The notes under the pieces were generated by a model. That model was given only the letters and a program-made list of their open reading frames with translations. It was not told the origin of the DNA and made no database searches. Of a stretch of 27,025 bases of DNA, positions 15,197-26,912 are shown piece after piece (position 1 is the stretch's first letter; every line of letters begins with the position of its first letter). The stretch spans positions 1-27,025 of the forward strand of contig JAOZOH010000037.1 of NCBI GenBank assembly GCA_029933365.1. The letters are read 5' to 3'. Source of the stretch: Desulfuromusa sp. (lineage in GTDB: Bacteria; Desulfobacterota; Desulfuromonadia; Desulfuromonadales; Geopsychrobacteraceae). Both the position numbers and the translations under genes were made by a program.

Positions 15197-15997
15197 TCAG
15201 CTCAGGCCCAAAACATCCTGCATATCATAAAGACCAGAATTCTTTCCTTGTAACCATTGGCAGGCGCGTACTGCTCCACGGGCGAACATATCACGGCTCA
15301 TGGCACGGTGACTGATTTCTATCCGTTCTCCCATACCAATAAAATAAACGGTGTGTTCACCAACAATATCACCACCACGGACTGTTTGCATGCCGATCTC
15401 CTCTCTGGTTCGTTCTCCACACATCCCTTCACGATGATAGTTGGCAACTTGATTATAATTGCGCCCCAGGGTCTCTGCAACAACTTCGCCCATGCGGACT
15501 GCTGTTCCGGAGGGTGAGTCCTTCTTTTTGTTGTGATGCAGCTCCACGATCTCAACATCAAAGTCATCACCAAGGATTTTTGCAGCTTCTTTGAGCAGCT
15601 TGAAACAGGCATTGACTCCAACGCTCATATTGGGGGCAAGAACTACCGGAATCTGTTGAGCATATTTTTCGACCTGAGTTTTCTGTGCGGGGGTGAATCC
15701 GGTTGAACCGCTGACGACCATTTTCCCAAGGTTGGCACAAATTTCCAGATTTTTCAGGGTGACTTCAGGAAAGGTAAAGTCGATCAGTACGTCAGCATTT
15801 ACCATAGTTGCAGCCAGGTCATCGGTGATCTGCACTCCCAGTTCACCAACTGCTGCAAGCAATCCCGCATCTGTACCAATGTGTGGATGGCCCGGTCGCT
15901 CTATTGCGCCGGTTAATTCCAACCCATCCGCTTCTTGTACTGCCTGAATCAATCGGCCACCCATGCGTCCAGCAGCTCCGACAATTGCAACTTTCAT
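15197..15997 (-). CDS. dapB: 4-hydroxy-tetrahydrodipicolinate reductase
   Basis: A protein of 266 residues, the usual length. It reduces the DapA product to tetrahydrodipicolinate with NAD(P)H, the second committed step of lysine and diaminopimelate synthesis. The N-terminal Rossmann fold carries VAIVGAAGRMGGRL (residues 3-16). The catalytic and substrate segment is VELHHNKKKDSPSGTA, with the histidine pair at 154-155. GSTGF and APNMSVGVN are also conserved. AAGGA lies nine bases before the ATG. The gap to dapA (99 bases) is filled mostly by a dispersed inverted repeat. The product feeds DapL, encoded two genes further on. Confidence 0.97.
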   Translation of the reverse strand: MKVAIVGAAGRMGGRLIQAVQEADGLELTGAIERPGHPHIGTDAGLLAAVGELGVQITDDLAATMVNADVLIDFTFPEVTLKNLEICANLGKMVVSGSTGFTPAQKTQVEKYAQQIPVVLAPNMSVGVNACFKLLKEAAKILGDDFDVEIVELHHNKKKDSPSGTAVRMGEVVAETLGRNYNQVANYHREGMCGERTREEIGMQTVRGGDIVGEHTVYFIGMGERIEISHRAMSRDMFARGAVRACQWLQGKNSGLYDMQDVLGLS

Positions 15998-16012
15998 ATC
16001 ATTAATCCTTTA

Positions 16013-16090
16013 AACCACAGAGGCACTGAGACACAGAGCAAACAAGAAAACGAACATGACAAAAGGGTTTCTCAGTGTCTCAGTGGTGAA
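16013..16090. repeat. Dispersed inverted repeat between dapA and dapB
   Basis: The arms AACCACAGAGGCACTGAG (left, from 16013) and CTCAGTGTCTCAGTGGTGAA (right, ending 16090) are imperfect inverted copies around an A-rich centre of about 35 bases. Arms of the form CCACAGAGGCAC...GTGCCTCTGTGG are familiar as intergenic repeats in many bacterial genomes. It would form a stem-loop in the operon transcript between two pathway genes. Confidence 0.65.
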
Positions 16091-16096
16091 TCATTT

Positions 16097-16975
16097 TTAT
16101 TTTATCAAATTATGCTTACGCAGCACCGCTTGTAGTTTTTCTAGAGTATCCGCTTGCATGGCAACCATCGGGAGACGGACATCGACACGGCATTTACCCA
16201 TTAACGCAGCAGCGGTTTTTACCGGAACCGGATTCGATTCGATAAACATTGCCTGGTGGATATCAAGTAGCTGCAGGTGTAATTGTTGTGCATCATCCCA
16301 GCGGTTTTCCTGAATTGCTTGAACCATAGTTTTGACCTGTTTTGGCATAATGTTCGCGGTGACTGAAATGACCCCTTTAGCACCGCAGGCCATCAATGGC
16401 AGGGTGAGGAAGTCATCACCGGAAAGAACGTCAATTTTGTTGCCGGCACGGGCAATAATTTCACTCGCCTGAGTGATATCTCCAGAGGCTTCTTTGATCG
16501 CAACAATATTTTTAATCTCCGCCAGACGAACAGTTGTTTCAGCAATCATATTGATGCCAGTTCGACCGGGAACATTATATAAAACTTGTGGTAGAGCAAC
16601 GTTTTCCGCAATGGCTTTGAAATTCTGGTAGAGCCCCTCCTGCGAAGGTTTATTGTAGTAGGGGGCAACCAGCAGTACTCCATCGGCTCCCATTTCCTTG
16701 GCATGCTGGGAAATTGCTATCGCTTCTGCCGTGGCATTGGAACCGGTCCCGGCAAGAACCGGAACCCGTTTATTGACCTGCTCAATACAGGCTTTGATAA
16801 CCTGATCATGCTCTTTATAATCCAAAGTGGCAGATTCACCGGTAGTGCCGCAGGGGACGATAACGTCGGTGCCGTTCTCAATTTGAAATTCAATCAGCTG
16901 GCGGTAGCTTTCTTCAGCAAAATTCCCTTGGGCATCAAAAGGGGTGATGATCGCAACCATAGATCCTTGAAACAT
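16097..16975 (-). CDS. dapA: 4-hydroxy-tetrahydrodipicolinate synthase
   Basis: A protein of 292 residues. It condenses pyruvate with aspartate semialdehyde, the first committed step to diaminopimelate and lysine. It is a TIM-barrel class I aldolase. The Schiff-base lysine is K161 (VAIKEASGD), the conserved tyrosine is Y133 (VLYNVPGRTG) and the threonine pair lies in CGTTGES (42-48). The N-terminus FQGSMVAIITPF is typical. It is followed by dapB downstream and preceded by the short lipoprotein gene. AGGGAGG upstream is a strong ribosome-binding site. Feedback inhibition by lysine is common in the family but cannot be judged from this sequence. Confidence 0.97.
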   Translation of the reverse strand: MFQGSMVAIITPFDAQGNFAEESYRQLIEFQIENGTDVIVPCGTTGESATLDYKEHDQVIKACIEQVNKRVPVLAGTGSNATAEAIAISQHAKEMGADGVLLVAPYYNKPSQEGLYQNFKAIAENVALPQVLYNVPGRTGINMIAETTVRLAEIKNIVAIKEASGDITQASEIIARAGNKIDVLSGDDFLTLPLMACGAKGVISVTANIMPKQVKTMVQAIQENRWDDAQQLHLQLLDIHQAMFIESNPVPVKTAAALMGKCRVDVRLPMVAMQADTLEKLQAVLRKHNLIK

Positions 16976-17045
16976 GTTGTCCTCCCTGTTTTTTGGCTAA
17001 GTAAAAATTATTATGACTTAGCCACTTTATGACATTGTTACTTGA

Positions 17046-17195
17046 TTAATTGCAGCAGTTTTCAGATTTTTTTACCGTTTCTGTCTGCGCAGTATTTGAT
17101 AATGTTGAATCAATGGGCCGTACGGGCGCTTTTGTGCCACAGGCGTTAAGTACCAGCAGCAGAATAAAGAGGCTGAAAAGATATTTTATGCGCAA
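17046..17195 (-). CDS. Short lipoprotein, LptM (YifL)-like
   Basis: A frame of 49 codons with TTG start. The product begins LRIKYLFSLFILLLVLNACGTKAP. The lipobox L-N-A-C sets the lipidated cysteine at residue 19, followed by G-T-K-A-P-V. This resembles the C-G-x-K-G-P start of LptM/YifL lipoproteins, which help mature the LPS translocon and are commonly encoded just upstream of lysA. The last residues (ENCCN) include two cysteines. AGGAGG lies ten bases upstream of the TTG and overlaps the argH stop codon, so translation may be coupled. The gene sits between argH and dapA, exactly where lptM-lysA would be expected, but no lysA follows. It is too short for length-based gene finding alone. Confidence 0.65.
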   Translation of the reverse strand: MRIKYLFSLFILLLVLNACGTKAPVRPIDSTLSNTAQTETVKKSENCCN

Positions 17196-17209
17196 AGTTC
17201 GATGCCCTC

Positions 17210-18583
17210 CTAAGATGATTTCAATCGAGCCAGTTCCCGTTCGACTGCTTCTCGTGCGGTTCCGCCGGTTGCCTTGCGGGCATTGACCGAGGCTTCCAGG
17301 GTGACAAAATCGTAAATATCATTATCGATCAGAGCAGAAAACTCTCGAAATTCAGCTAAACTCAACTCCGGGATATCCTTGCCCGTTTCGACACAATAAC
17401 GCACCGTTTTGCCAACCACTTCATGTGCCTGGCGGAAAGGCAATCCCTTGCGGACACAGTAATCAGCCACGTCGGTTGCAGTGGAAAAACCACGTGCCGC
17501 CGCAATGCGCATGTTATCCCCTTTGACTTTCATCTCAGCGATCATATCTGCAAAAATTTTCAGGCTTCCCTTGACTGTATCAATGGTATCAAAAAGGGGT
17601 TCTTTATCTTCCTGCATATCTTTGTTGTAGGCCAGAGGCAACGATTTCATCAAAGTTAATAGTGACATCAAATTGCCATAAACCCGGCCGGTTTTACCAC
17701 GTACCAACTCCGGGACATCAGGATTTTTTTTCTGCGGCATGATGGAACTCCCGGTGCAAAAAGCATCAGAAAGTTCGATAAAGTCAAAATTGGCACTCGA
17801 CCAGATAATTAACTCCTCCGACAGGCGTGACAGGTGCATCATCAGAATGCTGGCAAAGCTACAAAACTCGATGGCAAAATCGCGGTCGGAAACACTGTCG
17901 AGGCTGTTTCTGGTGACGCCATCAAAACCAAGTTGCTCGGCAACCCATTCACGGTCGATGGGGAAAGTGGTTCCGGCAAGGGCACCCGCACCAAGTGGCA
18001 GCTGATTAAATCTGACCCGTAGATCACGGAGTCTGCTGCTGTCGCGGGAGATCATCTCCCGGTAGGCAAGCATATGGTGGCTATAGAGAACCGGTTGAGC
18101 GGTCTGCAGATGAGTAAACCCCGGCATAATAACGTCAAGATTTTTCTCCGCTTGTTGGATCAGAGCACTTTCCAGTTTGCTGAGATAATTAAGAATGGTA
18201 TCAATTTCATCGCGCAGGTAGAGGCGGATATCAACGGCAACCTGATCGTTACGGCTCCGCCCGGTGTGCAATTTTCCACCGACAGCGCCGATCCGTTCTA
18301 TCAGTCGCGCTTCGACATTCATATGAATGTCTTCCAAGGCGACAGAAAACTCCATCTCCCCGGCCTCTATATCATGGAGAATCTCATCCAGTCCGGCAAT
18401 AATCTGCTTTGCCTCAGTGGTTGAGATGATCCCCTGCCGCCCCAACATCTCAGCATGGGCTTTAGAACCCTGGATATCATAACGCCCAAGGCGCTGCTCA
18501 AATCCAATCGAGGCAGTAAACTCCTCAACAAATTTGTCGGTTGGTTGGGTAAATCGCCCCCCCCATAGTTTGTTCTGAGTCAT
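17210..18583 (-). CDS. argH: Argininosuccinate lyase
   Basis: A protein of 457 residues. It splits argininosuccinate into arginine and fumarate, the last step of arginine synthesis, as a cytoplasmic homotetramer. The fumarase/aspartase superfamily signature [11 protein letters not shown] is at 278-288. LWGGRF near the N-terminus, [10 protein letters not shown] near 106 and TAQPV near 161 are also conserved. The ATG overlaps the stop of the upstream nitrilase-fold gene by four bases, so the two are translationally coupled. The LptM-like frame begins 15 bases after the stop. Confidence 0.97.
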   Translation of the reverse strand: MTQNKLWGGRFTQPTDKFVEEFTASIGFEQRLGRYDIQGSKAHAEMLGRQGIISTTEAKQIIAGLDEILHDIEAGEMEFSVALEDIHMNVEARLIERIGAVGGKLHTGRSRNDQVAVDIRLYLRDEIDTILNYLSKLESALIQQAEKNLDVIMPGFTHLQTAQPVLYSHHMLAYREMISRDSSRLRDLRVRFNQLPLGAGALAGTTFPIDREWVAEQLGFDGVTRNSLDSVSDRDFAIEFCSFASILMMHLSRLSEELIIWSSANFDFIELSDAFCTGSSIMPQKKNPDVPELVRGKTGRVYGNLMSLLTLMKSLPLAYNKDMQEDKEPLFDTIDTVKGSLKIFADMIAEMKVKGDNMRIAAARGFSTATDVADYCVRKGLPFRQAHEVVGKTVRYCVETGKDIPELSLAEFREFSALIDNDIYDFVTLEASVNARKATGGTAREAVERELARLKSS

Positions 18584-19785
18584 GGCTTTCCTTGCGGTTC
18601 AGTTGTGGGTGAATCGGTCGTATTTTCATCTTCTAAAGGAAGACAGTCCCATTCCTCCTTTTCCAGGAATTTCCAATGACCATCTTCGAGGGGGCGAAAA
18701 ATACTATGCAGCTTGAGTGGAATCCGGCTGGTACGTGGATCAAGCTCATGAAAGAGCGGTAGATTGAAATAGAAGAGGCGGTTCATGTCGCAAAAGCGCA
18801 AACGGCAGACTGGTAATCCTCCAAAGTCATCGCAGCTAAATTCGCTCTGTTTCAGTTTATTGATCTTATGGTTTTTGTGCATGAGCACTGCTGAATGTCC
18901 AAAACATGTTTCGCCATGGAGTCCCTCACAGTGGCTTTGTCCTGAGGCATTGATGAAGAGAGTTATTGTGTCACGTACCCCTGGTGTGTCAGAAAGATAT
19001 TCACCGTAAAACCCATTGACAACATCGCGGTAGGCTGGGTGTTCAGGTTTTGGGTTGAATTCGATAACTGCGAGTAAATCAAGGTGCTGTTTGGTGGCGA
19101 AAAAAAGTTCATTGGCATGATCAATAATCGTACCGATGTTTGACTCGTACAAGTTCCGATAGATATAGTCAAAACAAATCAAAACCATGAAATTGAAACA
19201 GATCGGACGACAGCGAAAGAGGGTAAAAATTTTACCTCGATAGAGATCATGAAAGGGATCGAGAGACTCACCACCATAGAAAGGATGACTCTTGGCTTCA
19301 AGAAAGATGCGCAACCGCCCACTTGATTCTTTTACGGCAATGACACACCAGTTGACTGGGACATCATCGATATTGCCAGAATTGATATCATGCAGAACTG
19401 TATCCAGTGTTTCACTGTTATCCTCAGGCCACCGTTCCAACATCTGACGGTAGTCAGCTAGACGTAGATGTTCAACTCCGAAGACGGTGACAGTATTTTC
19501 ACGAAACTGGTCATTAATGATCGAAAGAGCTTCATCTAGAAACTGCACTGGTAAGCTCGCCTCGGGGAAGAACAAAAAATTTAGCTTTTTGAGGTTCCCT
19601 TCTCCGGTGGCAACCAGCTCGAGAACTGAGCGAACTTGATTCCACTGTTCCTGAGGGTTACTGATGCGAAAGCCAACCTCAGCGGCTTCAAGTTGCACTG
19701 GTAGCTGTGCAATCATAGTATGCTTATGATGACCGCGTTGAATTTCAAAAAGGATCTCTTTTTCGATGATTCGCATCTGTGTCAT
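18580..19785 (-). CDS. Nitrilase-superfamily (carbon-nitrogen hydrolase fold) protein, unknown substrate
   Basis: A protein of 401 residues with the E-K-C arrangement of the nitrilase superfamily: E75 in [10 protein letters not shown]165 in FLEAKSHPF and C204 in MVLICFDY. Before E75 is a short lead ([11 protein letters not shown]), the usual first strand. The spacing between motifs is wide, and a C-terminal part of about 120 residues ([24 protein letters not shown], then an acidic/threonine tail) is not typical of amidases or N-carbamoyl hydrolases. Family members hydrolyse or transfer C-N bonds of nitriles, amides and ureido compounds. It sits between argG and argH and overlaps the argH start by four bases, so it is made with arginine enzymes, but it is not a known arginine-pathway step. 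The ATG at 19785 has only a weak ribosome-binding site; ATG at 19776 is an alternative. Confidence 0.72.
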   Translation of the reverse strand: MTQMRIIEKEILFEIQRGHHKHTMIAQLPVQLEAAEVGFRISNPQEQWNQVRSVLELVATGEGNLKKLNFLFFPEASLPVQFLDEALSIINDQFRENTVTVFGVEHLRLADYRQMLERWPEDNSETLDTVLHDINSGNIDDVPVNWCVIAVKESSGRLRIFLEAKSHPFYGGESLDPFHDLYRGKIFTLFRCRPICFNFMVLICFDYIYRNLYESNIGTIIDHANELFFATKQHLDLLAVIEFNPKPEHPAYRDVVNGFYGEYLSDTPGVRDTITLFINASGQSHCEGLHGETCFGHSAVLMHKNHKINKLKQSEFSCDDFGGLPVCRLRFCDMNRLFYFNLPLFHELDPRTSRIPLKLHSIFRPLEDGHWKFLEKEEWDCLPLEDENTTDSPTTEPQGKP

Positions 19786-19867
19786 TCCATTGTGTCAGGC
19801 AGAATCAAGGCTTGTCCAACGAGCTGACTGTGCACAATCTGCTCGTTGGACTGCTTTCCTGTTGAAG

Positions 19868-21088
19868 TTATTTGCTCTGAACTCTTTGCATGGCGGCAAT
19901 CCGCAGACGCAGGGCGTTCAGCTTGATAAATCCTTCGGCATCCGCCTGATTGTAAACCTCATCAGCCTCAAAGGTCGCAAAATCAACATTGAACAGGCTG
20001 TCGGTTGCTGAATCACGTCCGACCACCCGGCAATGTCCCTTGTATAGTTTAACCCGTGCTTTGCCATTGACAGTTTTTTGTGTTGCGTCGATCAGGGACT
20101 GCAACGCAAGGCGTTCTGGAGCAAACCAATAACCGTTGTAAATCATCGCGGCGTAACGGGGAACCAGCGAATCACGCAGATTCATCACTTCACGATCCAT
20201 GGTGATCTGTTCAACCCCACGGTGGGCTTCTTCGAGGATCGTCCCGCCGGGAGTTTCATAAACACCGCGGCTCTTCATCCCGACGTAGCGATTTTCCAGA
20301 AGATCAACCCGGCCAATACCGTGTTTGCCGCCAAATTCATTCAGTTTTGCCAGCAAGTTGGCAGGAGAGAGGCGTTCCCCATTAATGGCAACAGCATTCC
20401 CTTTTTCAAATTCGATATCAACATATTCCGGTTGGTCAGGGGCATCCTCTGGTGCAACTGTGAGGACGTACATCTCTTCCGGGGCTTCAGCCCAGGGGTT
20501 TTCCAGAACGTCTCCTTCAAAAGAGATATGCAACATATTGCGATCAGAACTCCAGGGGAATTTTTTGCTGGTTGGAATTGGAATTCCACGCTTCTTAGCA
20601 TATTCCTCAAGGGCGGTACGGCTGTTTAAGTCCCACTCCCGCCAAGGGGCAATAACTTTGACTGCTGGGTCAAAATGGTAATAGGAAATTTCAAAACGAA
20701 CCTGATCGTTGCCTTTTCCGGTCGCGCCATGAGAAACGGCATCGGCGCCCTCTTGGGCAGCAATTTCCATCTGTGCCTTGGAAATCAATGGCCTGGCAAT
20801 GGACGTGCCGAGAAAATAGCGCCCTTCATAGATCGCATTGGCGCGGAACATCGGGAAAACAAAATCGCGGACAAATTCTTCTTTTAGATCGAGAATGTGA
20901 CAGCTGCTGGCTCCGGTATTTTTTGCTTTTTCCGGAATGCCGTCCAGCTCTTCTCCCTGACCCAGATCAGCTGAAAATGCGATAACTTCACAATCATATT
21001 CTTCAACCAGCCATTTGAGGATGATCGAAGTATCCAGCCCGCCAGAATAGGCGAGAACTACTTTTTTGACGTCTTCTTTTTTAGCCAT
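19868..21088 (-). CDS. argG: Argininosuccinate synthase
   Basis: A protein of 406 residues. It joins citrulline and aspartate with ATP to argininosuccinate. It starts [23 protein letters not shown]; the PP-loop SGGLDTS is at 15-21. Further family segments include [14 protein letters not shown] and [25 protein letters not shown] at 21088 is chosen because AGGAG lies seven bases upstream; an in-frame ATG at 21127 would add 13 unconserved residues. The upstream gap to the RDD gene carries a palindromic repeat, and 82 bases separate it from the nitrilase-fold gene. Confidence 0.97.
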   Translation of the reverse strand: MAKKEDVKKVVLAYSGGLDTSIILKWLVEEYDCEVIAFSADLGQGEELDGIPEKAKNTGASSCHILDLKEEFVRDFVFPMFRANAIYEGRYFLGTSIARPLISKAQMEIAAQEGADAVSHGATGKGNDQVRFEISYYHFDPAVKVIAPWREWDLNSRTALEEYAKKRGIPIPTSKKFPWSSDRNMLHISFEGDVLENPWAEAPEEMYVLTVAPEDAPDQPEYVDIEFEKGNAVAINGERLSPANLLAKLNEFGGKHGIGRVDLLENRYVGMKSRGVYETPGGTILEEAHRGVEQITMDREVMNLRDSLVPRYAAMIYNGYWFAPERLALQSLIDATQKTVNGKARVKLYKGHCRVVGRDSATDSLFNVDFATFEADEVYNQADAEGFIKLNALRLRIAAMQRVQSK

Positions 21089-21162
21089 TTTCTTACTCCT
21101 AAAGTCATGCGATGGCTTGGCCATCAAAGTTTGATTAGTGCTAATTCAGCCAATTCAAAAAT

Positions 21163-21268
21163 ATTCCCCTCTCCTGAGGGAGGGTGAGGGGGAATCTAAC
21201 CCCGAATTGCCGTAAAAAGCCCCCTCATCCGGCCTTTGGCCACCTTCTCCCTTGGGGAGAAGGGCTAA
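21163..21268. repeat. Dispersed palindromic repeat between the RDD gene and argG
   Basis: Two head-to-head palindromic units: TTCCCCTCTCCTGAGGGAGGGTGAGGGGGAA (first unit, 21164-21194) and CCCCCTCATCCGGCC...CACCTTCTCCC-TTGGGGAGAAGG (second unit, about 21220-21264). The arms CCCCTC/GAGGGG and TTCTCCC/GGGAGAA give strong hairpins. This is the familiar CCCCTCACCC-type intergenic repeat. Situated inside the arginine operon, it could act as an RNA stability or partial termination element. Confidence 0.65.
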
Positions 21269-21273
21269 GCAGG

Positions 21274-21915
21274 TCAGAGTTTGATTACATAGGTATCAGC
21301 CATGCGATCATGCAGACCCTGTTTTTGGTCATCAAAAGCAACCATCAAATAGCCGATACCAAAGATAATTCCCGAAATGAATTTTGCCGGGATTTCGCGA
21401 AACGCAGCCCTGCCATAACCGAGGGATGTTCCGTCACGGCGGATCACTTTAATTCGTAACGCCATCTTTCCCGGTGTTTGTCCACAGTAGCCAGTAAAAA
21501 AAACATAGTAGGCAAAACTGAGAGCAAAACCAAATAACTGTACCAGGATGGCTATATTTCCGACAGCACCTTCAGCTCCGCCACTGCTGGCAACTCCAGC
21601 CACGGCAAGCAGTGACCCGAGTAAAAATTGCAGCACAAAAACAATAAATGCATCAATGAAGGTCGCGACCAGGCGCATCCAGAATCCCGCTTTTGGCAAA
21701 GCATCTATTTCAGCCTGAGCAGGGGGTTTTGTTGTATCTGTGTAGGACTGATGTTCTGGAGCTGTTACATCCGCTGGTGTTTCTGTCTGCTGCGTTTCCT
21801 GTTGCAGCTGGAAGCTCTGTTTGCATTTCGGGCAGTTAACCCTGCTGATATCCGGTGGAAGCTGTTTTTGATCAATCTGTTTGCTGAAGCCACAGTGAGG
21901 ACAGGTAATCTGCAT
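21274..21915 (-). CDS. RDD-family membrane protein with N-terminal zinc ribbon
   Basis: A protein of 213 residues. The first 35 residues form an MJ0042-like zinc ribbon (ITCPHCGFSKQI...VNCPKCKQSFQLQ: C5-x2-C8 and C28-x2-C31). A glutamine/threonine-rich linker follows. From about residue 75 is the RDD domain: GFWMRLVATFIDAFIVFVLQFLLGS, then a second and third hydrophobic segment, TGYCGQTPGKMALRIKVIRRDGTSLGYGRAAFREIPAK, and HDRMADTYVI. The diagnostic R-D-D residues are visible as R81, D88 and D207 or nearby. RDD proteins have been proposed to move Na+ or solutes, without general proof. It starts three bases after argF ends, so it is part of the arginine operon by position only. Confidence 0.85.
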   Translation of the reverse strand: MQITCPHCGFSKQIDQKQLPPDISRVNCPKCKQSFQLQQETQQTETPADVTAPEHQSYTDTTKPPAQAEIDALPKAGFWMRLVATFIDAFIVFVLQFLLGSLLAVAGVASSGGAEGAVGNIAILVQLFGFALSFAYYVFFTGYCGQTPGKMALRIKVIRRDGTSLGYGRAAFREIPAKFISGIIFGIGYLMVAFDDQKQGLHDRMADTYVIKL

Positions 21916-21918
21916 CGG

Positions 21919-22830
21919 TTAACGCGCCATCAGGGTTGCCAAAATCGCTTTTTGTACATGCAGACGATTTTCGGCTTCATCAAAAATAATTGACTGTGCT
22001 CCCTCAACCACTTCATCGGTAATCTCTTCGTCTCGGTGAGCGGGGAGGCAATGCATCACCACTGCTTCTGCAGCGGCGAGCTTAACCAGAGCGGCATTGA
22101 TTTGGAATCCGCCGAAAGCTTTGATGCGCTCCTGTTGTTCTGCTTCATGCCCCATGCTGGCCCAGACATCAGTATTAAGAACATCCGCCCCCTCTGCTGC
22201 TTCGCGTGGATCGTTGGTCAATAAAATCTTTGCTCCAGATTTTTGCGCTTGAGCAACAATTTTACTATCTGGCTCATACCCTTTTGGGGTTGCTATCCGT
22301 AGCTCAAACCCTGCGACAGCTGCGGCATTAATCCAGCTGTTGGCCATGTTATTACCGTCACCGATCCAACAATATTTCAGATTGCGATAATCTTCTTTGT
22401 GTTCGGTCACGGTAAACATATCTGCAACGAGCTGGCAGGGGTGGTAGAGATCACTCAAACCATTGATCACCGGAATATAGCTGTGTTCGGCAAACTCCTC
22501 CAGTGCGGTATGGGAATAGGTTCGTGCCATGACGCCGTCACAGTAACCGGACATGACTCGGGCGGTATCTTTAATTGGTTCACCGCGACCCATCTGCGTC
22601 GTTCCAGAATGGAGAAACAATGCATGGCCACCAAGCTGGAACATGCCAACCTCAAAAGAGACCCGCGTACGGGTGGAACTTTTCTCAAAAATCATCCCTA
22701 AGGTTTGCCCTTTGAGCAGCTGGTGGGGAGTTCCCTCTTTCTGTTTTTGTTTCAGTTCCCGGGCCAGAGAAAAGATGGATTCCAAATCTTCCAGAGACCA
22801 ATCCGAGAGAGCAAGAAAGTCTTTGTTCAT
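21919..22830 (-). CDS. argF: Ornithine carbamoyltransferase
   Basis: A protein of 303 residues. It makes citrulline from ornithine and carbamoyl phosphate. The carbamoyl-phosphate motif STRTR is at 52-56, HPCQ at 130-133 and HCLPAHR at 260-266, matching anabolic ornithine carbamoyltransferases. The start has AAAATG context with a G-rich site in the end of argD, and only one base separates the argD stop from this gene. Three bases separate its stop from the RDD gene. It is the second transcarbamylase in the window, besides the YgeW-type enzyme, and clearly the biosynthetic one by context. Confidence 0.97.
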   Translation of the reverse strand: MNKDFLALSDWSLEDLESIFSLARELKQKQKEGTPHQLLKGQTLGMIFEKSSTRTRVSFEVGMFQLGGHALFLHSGTTQMGRGEPIKDTARVMSGYCDGVMARTYSHTALEEFAEHSYIPVINGLSDLYHPCQLVADMFTVTEHKEDYRNLKYCWIGDGNNMANSWINAAAVAGFELRIATPKGYEPDSKIVAQAQKSGAKILLTNDPREAAEGADVLNTDVWASMGHEAEQQERIKAFGGFQINAALVKLAAAEAVVMHCLPAHRDEEITDEVVEGAQSIIFDEAENRLHVQKAILATLMAR

Positions 22831-22831
22831 T

Positions 22832-24036
22832 TTATTCTCCAGTTTCTATTTCAGAAAAAATCTTATCCAGTATTTCGATCATTTGGTCGATCTCTTGTGG
22901 AGTTACAATCAATGGTGGAACAAAGCGCAGAACCTTTTCAACGGTACAATTGATCAACAGACCGCGTTCCAGGGCGGTTTTAACAATCTGTCCACCCTCA
23001 ATTGAGAGTTCCATCCCCAGAATCAGGCCGCGACCACGGACATTCGTGATAAATGGGTATTTATCCTGCAACTGTTCCAGCTTTGTGCGTAGATAGTCAC
23101 CCATGGCGACACAGTTATCTATGATGTGGTCTTCAAGGAGGACTTTCATTGCTGCAACCCCGGCTGCAGCTAGCAGTGGGTTACCCCCGAAGGTAGAACC
23201 GTGAGTTCCAGGACTTAGTGTTTCGGCATATTTTTCTTTGGCAACCATGGCACCGATCGGAGGCCCTGCTGCTAATGCTTTAGCCAGTGTCATCACATCA
23301 GGTTCAATGTTGTCATGCTGATAGGCAAATAATTTTCCGGTTCGCCCTAGACCAACCTGGATTTCATCAAAAACCAGCAGTAACTCTTGCTCATCACACA
23401 GCTTTCGAACTGCTTGTAAATAACCTTCTGGAGGACAATTGATGCCACCCTCACCTTGAATTGGTTCCAGCATGATGGCGCAGGTTTGTGGGGTGATTGC
23501 AGCTTTGATTGCCTGAATATCACCAAACGGAATATATTTAAACCCCGGGATCATTGGGGCAAAACCAGCCCGGATTTTTTCCTGACCCGTGGCACTGATG
23601 GTCGCAAGGGTTCGCCCGTGGAAAGAGCCCTGAGCGGTAATAATTTCAAAGCGGTTATCACCATAATTATCAGCACTGTATTTGCGCACCAGTTTTAGAG
23701 CTGCTTCATTGGCTTCAGCTCCCGAGTTACAGAAAAATACCCGATCACCAAATGAGTTCTCGCAAAGGATTTCTGCCAGTTCAATCTGCTGTGGAATATG
23801 AAAATAGTTGGAACAATGGAGCAATTTACTAGCTTGGTCCTGCAAGGCTGCAACAATTTTGGGATGACAATGGCCGAGATTGTTGACGGCAACACCAGCG
23901 AGGAAATCAAGGTATTTTTTGCCATCGATATCGGTCAGCCAGCATCCCTCACCACTTGCGGCAACTAGAGGGTAGCGTCCGTAGGTTTTGGCGATATGAG
24001 CCAATCCCCTGTCGATCCAGTTTTGTGATTTGTTCA

Positions 24037-24037
<1 letters not shown>
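22832..24037 (-). CDS. argD: Acetylornithine aminotransferase
   Basis: A protein of 401 residues, fold-type I class III PLP aminotransferase. It transfers an amino group from glutamate to N-acetylglutamate semialdehyde to make N-acetylornithine. FCNSGAEANEAALKLVRKY lies near 102-120, DEIQVGLGRTGKLFAYQ near 224-240 and the PLP lysine is K253 (TLAKALAAG). ATG at 24037 shares one base with the argB stop (TGATG), so translation is coupled; a TTG one codon upstream is not needed. In some bacteria the enzyme also serves as succinyldiaminopimelate aminotransferase, but dapL in this window makes that unnecessary. Confidence 0.95.
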
Positions 24038-26308
<2,271 letters not shown>

Positions 26309-26312
<4 letters not shown>

Positions 26313-26839
26313 TTTAGGACCTCAATGGAAATTTTGTCATTGGTGTAAATACAAATGTCAGCGGCAATATGTAAAGCTTCTTTGACGATCTTTTCGGCGT
26401 CAAGATCGGAATGGGCAATCATTGCGCGGGCTGCTGCCAGGGCAAAGCTGCCACCGGAGCCAATTGCAGCAACGCCATCATCCGGTTCAATGACATCTCC
26501 GGCTCCAGAAATCACCAGGCTGACATTCTTATCAGCCACAATCAGTAGGGCCTCCAGTCGACGCAGCATCTTGTCGGTGCGCCAATCTTTAGCCAGAGCG
26601 ACAGCGGCGCGCGAGAGGTTGCCATTAAATTCCTGCAGTTTGGCCTCAAATTTTTCAAACAAAGTAAAGGCATCAGCGGTGCTACCAGCAAACCCGGCAA
26701 GAATCTGGTCCTGATAAAGTCTGCGAATTTTTCGGGCGTTATGCTTCATCACCGTGTTACCCAGGCTGACCTGCCCATCACCCGCAAGAGCCACTTGTGA
26801 ACCATGTCGAACGCAGCAGATTGTCGTTCCTTTAAACAT
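26309..26839 (-). CDS. hslV: HslV (ClpQ), peptidase subunit of the HslUV protease
   Basis: A protein of 176 residues, an N-terminal-nucleophile peptidase of the proteasome beta fold. After removal of MFKG, the mature chain starts TTICCVRHG, with Thr as nucleophile. [26 protein letters not shown] and [21 protein letters not shown] are family hallmarks. GGGAG lies seven bases upstream of the ATG. It is the first gene of the long minus-strand block. HslVU forms a 12+6(+6) complex for protein quality control and is often heat-shock-induced; I did not find a convincing heat-shock promoter here. Confidence 0.98.
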
Positions 26840-26886
26840 TTATGACTCCCAGAATTTTCAACTCAACTTGCATATTTATTTTTTCA

Positions 26887-26912
26887 AGGTCACCTGAGTT
26901 AGTCGATGACCT
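26887..26912. promoter_or_regulatory. Inverted repeat upstream of hslV
   Basis: AGGTCA (26887-26892) and TGACCT (26907-26912) form an exact 6-bp inverted repeat separated by 14 bases, 48 bases upstream of the hslV ATG. Its size and spacing suit a dimeric DNA-binding regulator or a weak hairpin. No protein is assigned to it. The rest of 26840-27025 is AT-rich with no coding frame or clear -35/-10 pair that I would defend. Confidence 0.3.
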
